IMG/VR virus record: IMGVR_UViG_3300046804_003948
Location: 1-42,981 of that record
Source of the DNA: a virus
Reading direction: 5' to 3' (one strand)
Length of the DNA stretch: 42,981 nucleotides
How positions within the stretch are numbered: position 1 is the stretch's first letter; each line of letters opens with the position of its first letter. Under the pieces are notes generated by a model. It was not told where the DNA came from, did not search any database, and was given only the letters and a program-made list of their open reading frames with translations. This document shows positions 41,932 through 42,981 of this stretch, in pieces. The translations under genes were made by a program, and so were the position numbers.

Positions 41932-42698
41932 CAGATTACACGAGTCTTCTCGTGTCCAACACGAATACGAGGATCACACCAGATATCAAATCCAGCTTCT
42001 TTTGCATCGAGACAGAAAGAAACGTCCTCTCCGCACATATCTTGTACCGCACCAGATTCAAAGACTTGCATCTTAGGAGCAAACCAAGGATACTCAAGAT
42101 TTTCAAATACACCGTTCTTAATCAGAACCCAACCAAATCCAGTGTAATCAACAGTAAATGGTTTACGACGTTTCGAAATACCTTCTACGTTCTCATGATT
42201 CATGACTCCACCGTTCTTACGGAAGTCATCTTCTTCTAACCAGTGAGCAACAGATGTCGTGTGACCATCTTCAGTAGCATACCAACCTGCTACGATCTCT
42301 TTCTCCTCACCATCTTCAGAAAGTGCAAGATCACAGAGTTGCCAGAACTTTTCAGTAGTGAATACAATATCACTATCAATCCACAGTTGATAATCATATT
42401 GCAACTTACCATCCCAAGGAATCTGCTTGGGTCCACGCAGAACATTTGCCCCAAGAACTTTACAACGAGCAAAGTTCACCATCGAAGAATAGTCTTGAGA
42501 AATCTGAATACTCATTCCATTTTGAACAAGATCAAAACAGAGTTGCACAAATGCCTTTAGAAAAGTAAATGAACATCCACGACCAGGAAGACAGAAGACA
42601 ATTGATTTGCCCTTCATTCGTTCCTTAATTGCCTCATAATCCCATTCTGCTTCCTTTGGTTTGGGAGCATTAGCTTTCAAAGTAAATCCTTTTGCCAT
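41931..42698 (-). CDS. Glycosyltransferase-like protein with DSD motif (255 aa)
   Basis: The sequence has the GT-A-like layout: KSIVFCLPGRG (31-41) at the first strand, ARCKVLGANVL (77-87), the metal-binding type DxD motif as WIDSDIVF (106-113), then GWYATEDG and FGWVLIKNGVFE, with MCGEDVSFCLDAKEAGFDIWCDPRIRVGH near the C terminus (about 221-250). The family would transfer a sugar from a nucleotide-sugar donor. The acceptor here is unknown; phage DNA, virion or host surface are possible. It lies behind a sigma70-like promoter and leads a three-gene overlapping chain. The binding site is weak (GAAGG, 13 bases upstream). Confidence 0.75.
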   Translation of the reverse strand: MAKGFTLKANAPKPKEAEWDYEAIKERMKGKSIVFCLPGRGCSFTFLKAFVQLCFDLVQNGMSIQISQDYSSMVNFARCKVLGANVLRGPKQIPWDGKLQYDYQLWIDSDIVFTTEKFWQLCDLALSEDGEEKEIVAGWYATEDGHTTSVAHWLEEDDFRKNGGVMNHENVEGISKRRKPFTVDYTGFGWVLIKNGVFENLEYPWFAPKMQVFESGAVQDMCGEDVSFCLDAKEAGFDIWCDPRIRVGHEKTRVI

Positions 42699-42722
42699 AA
42701 GAAAAAATAACCTTCAAGATCA

Positions 42723-42752
42723 ATTTTAACAGTCTATATATGCTCTTGTCAA
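42723..42752 (-). promoter_or_regulatory. Sigma70-like promoter before the glycosyltransferase-like gene
   Basis: The minus strand has TTGACA (42752-42747, 6/6), an 18-base spacer and TAAAAT (42728-42723, 5/6 of TATAAT), giving a transcript that starts about 18 bases before the ATG at 42698. The -35 box overlaps the stop codon of the 63-residue gene. This is a host-type promoter, unlike the late octamers elsewhere, and suggests earlier expression of this cluster. Confidence 0.6.
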
Positions 42753-42940
42753 TACGAACCCTCTAAGGAGACTTTCCGGTTCACCATAAGCTCCTCATAA
42801 GATAAATCAGAGATTTCATAATCAGTTTTCATAATACCAACCATGTTCTTTAAAGTGTTCCAAGTAATCTCAAACTCTTCTTCCTTGACCGAATGAAATA
42901 AACAACGGTCCTTTGCGTATATGTGATAAATCTTTTCCAT
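42749..42940 (-). CDS. Small hypothetical protein (63 aa)
   Basis: It begins MEKIYHIYAKDRCLFHSVKE and is of a type I recall from cyanophages, without known function. The ATG at 42940 is preferred over a GTG one codon upstream because its A overlaps the TGA stop of the preceding gene (TGATG). A strong GGGAGGGTAGAG binding site lies just upstream. The protein has one Cys and a mixed alpha/beta pattern; no motif is identifiable. Confidence 0.75.
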   Translation of the reverse strand: MEKIYHIYAKDRCLFHSVKEEEFEITWNTLKNMVGIMKTDYEISDLSYEELMVNRKVSLEGSY

Positions 42941-42981
42941 CACTCTACCCTCCCATAATTGTCCTCTAATCGAACGATGTC
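42940..42981 (-). CDS. Partial CDS, C-terminal end of an unknown gene
   Basis: An open frame enters from the right edge and ends DIVRLEDNYGRVE followed by TGA, whose A is shared with the next ATG. This TGATG junction matches the overlap style of the neighbouring genes and supports a real gene. The visible 13 residues do not allow identification. Confidence 0.55.
   Translation of the reverse strand, partial: DIVRLEDNYGRVE

Overview
The window looks like a piece of the late structural region of a T4-like (Myoviridae-type) marine cyanophage. The evidence is AT-rich DNA with almost every base coding, all genes on the minus strand, and the recognisable T4 order of baseplate, neck, terminase, sheath, tube, portal and prohead core genes. 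Several small proteins and repeat motifs are of the kind seen in Synechococcus and Prochlorococcus myoviruses. The host assignment is an inference from this resemblance. No gene-free stretch longer than about 80 bases was found, and I saw no tRNA, integrase, IS element or CRISPR array.

Layout in direction of transcription (high to low coordinates): (1) 42981-41642 is a cluster of small overlapping genes: the tail of an unknown gene, a 63-residue protein, a glycosyltransferase-like protein behind a sigma70-like promoter, then 48- and 47-residue proteins. (2) A strong intrinsic-terminator-like hairpin lies at 41633-41602. (3) 41601-40854 holds a CPFA-motif protein and an acidic 80-residue protein. 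(4) 40826-22574 is the baseplate block: gp25, gp6, a giant 4009-residue protein in the gp7 position, an inserted repeat-rich fibre-like protein, and gp8. (5) 22567-14568 holds two large virion proteins, the first with a DUF4815-type N terminus and the second starting with DPLAQTF. They occupy the place of T4 genes 9-12 and wac. (6) 14565-10508 holds two small proteins followed by neck gp13, neck gp14, tail completion gp15 and small terminase gp16. (7) 10498-6906 holds a 565-residue mosaic protein wedged between gp16 and the large terminase gp17, then a zinc-ribbon protein. (8) 6824-2034 holds sheath gp18, tube gp19, portal gp20 and a gp67-like core protein. (9) 2030-1 holds a chimeric acidic/fibre-domain protein, a further virion protein and the start of another gene.

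Regulation is visible in the DNA. Octamers matching the T4 late promoter TATAAATA at 6-8 positions lie before many genes or gene groups, and most overlap or abut the stop codon of the preceding gene. Within groups, genes overlap by 1-4 bases (TAATG, TGATG, ATGA), suggesting translational coupling. The strongest ribosome binding sites are before sheath, tube and a few small genes. Together the genes encode most of a contractile-tail virion and its DNA-packaging motor: baseplate wedge, neck, tail tube and sheath, portal, terminase and prohead core. The unusual content is the heavy reuse of short glycine-rich and HG-type repeat modules across several virion proteins, the mosaic protein between the terminase genes, and an apparent two-gene arrangement of the DUF4815/DPLAQTF proteins.
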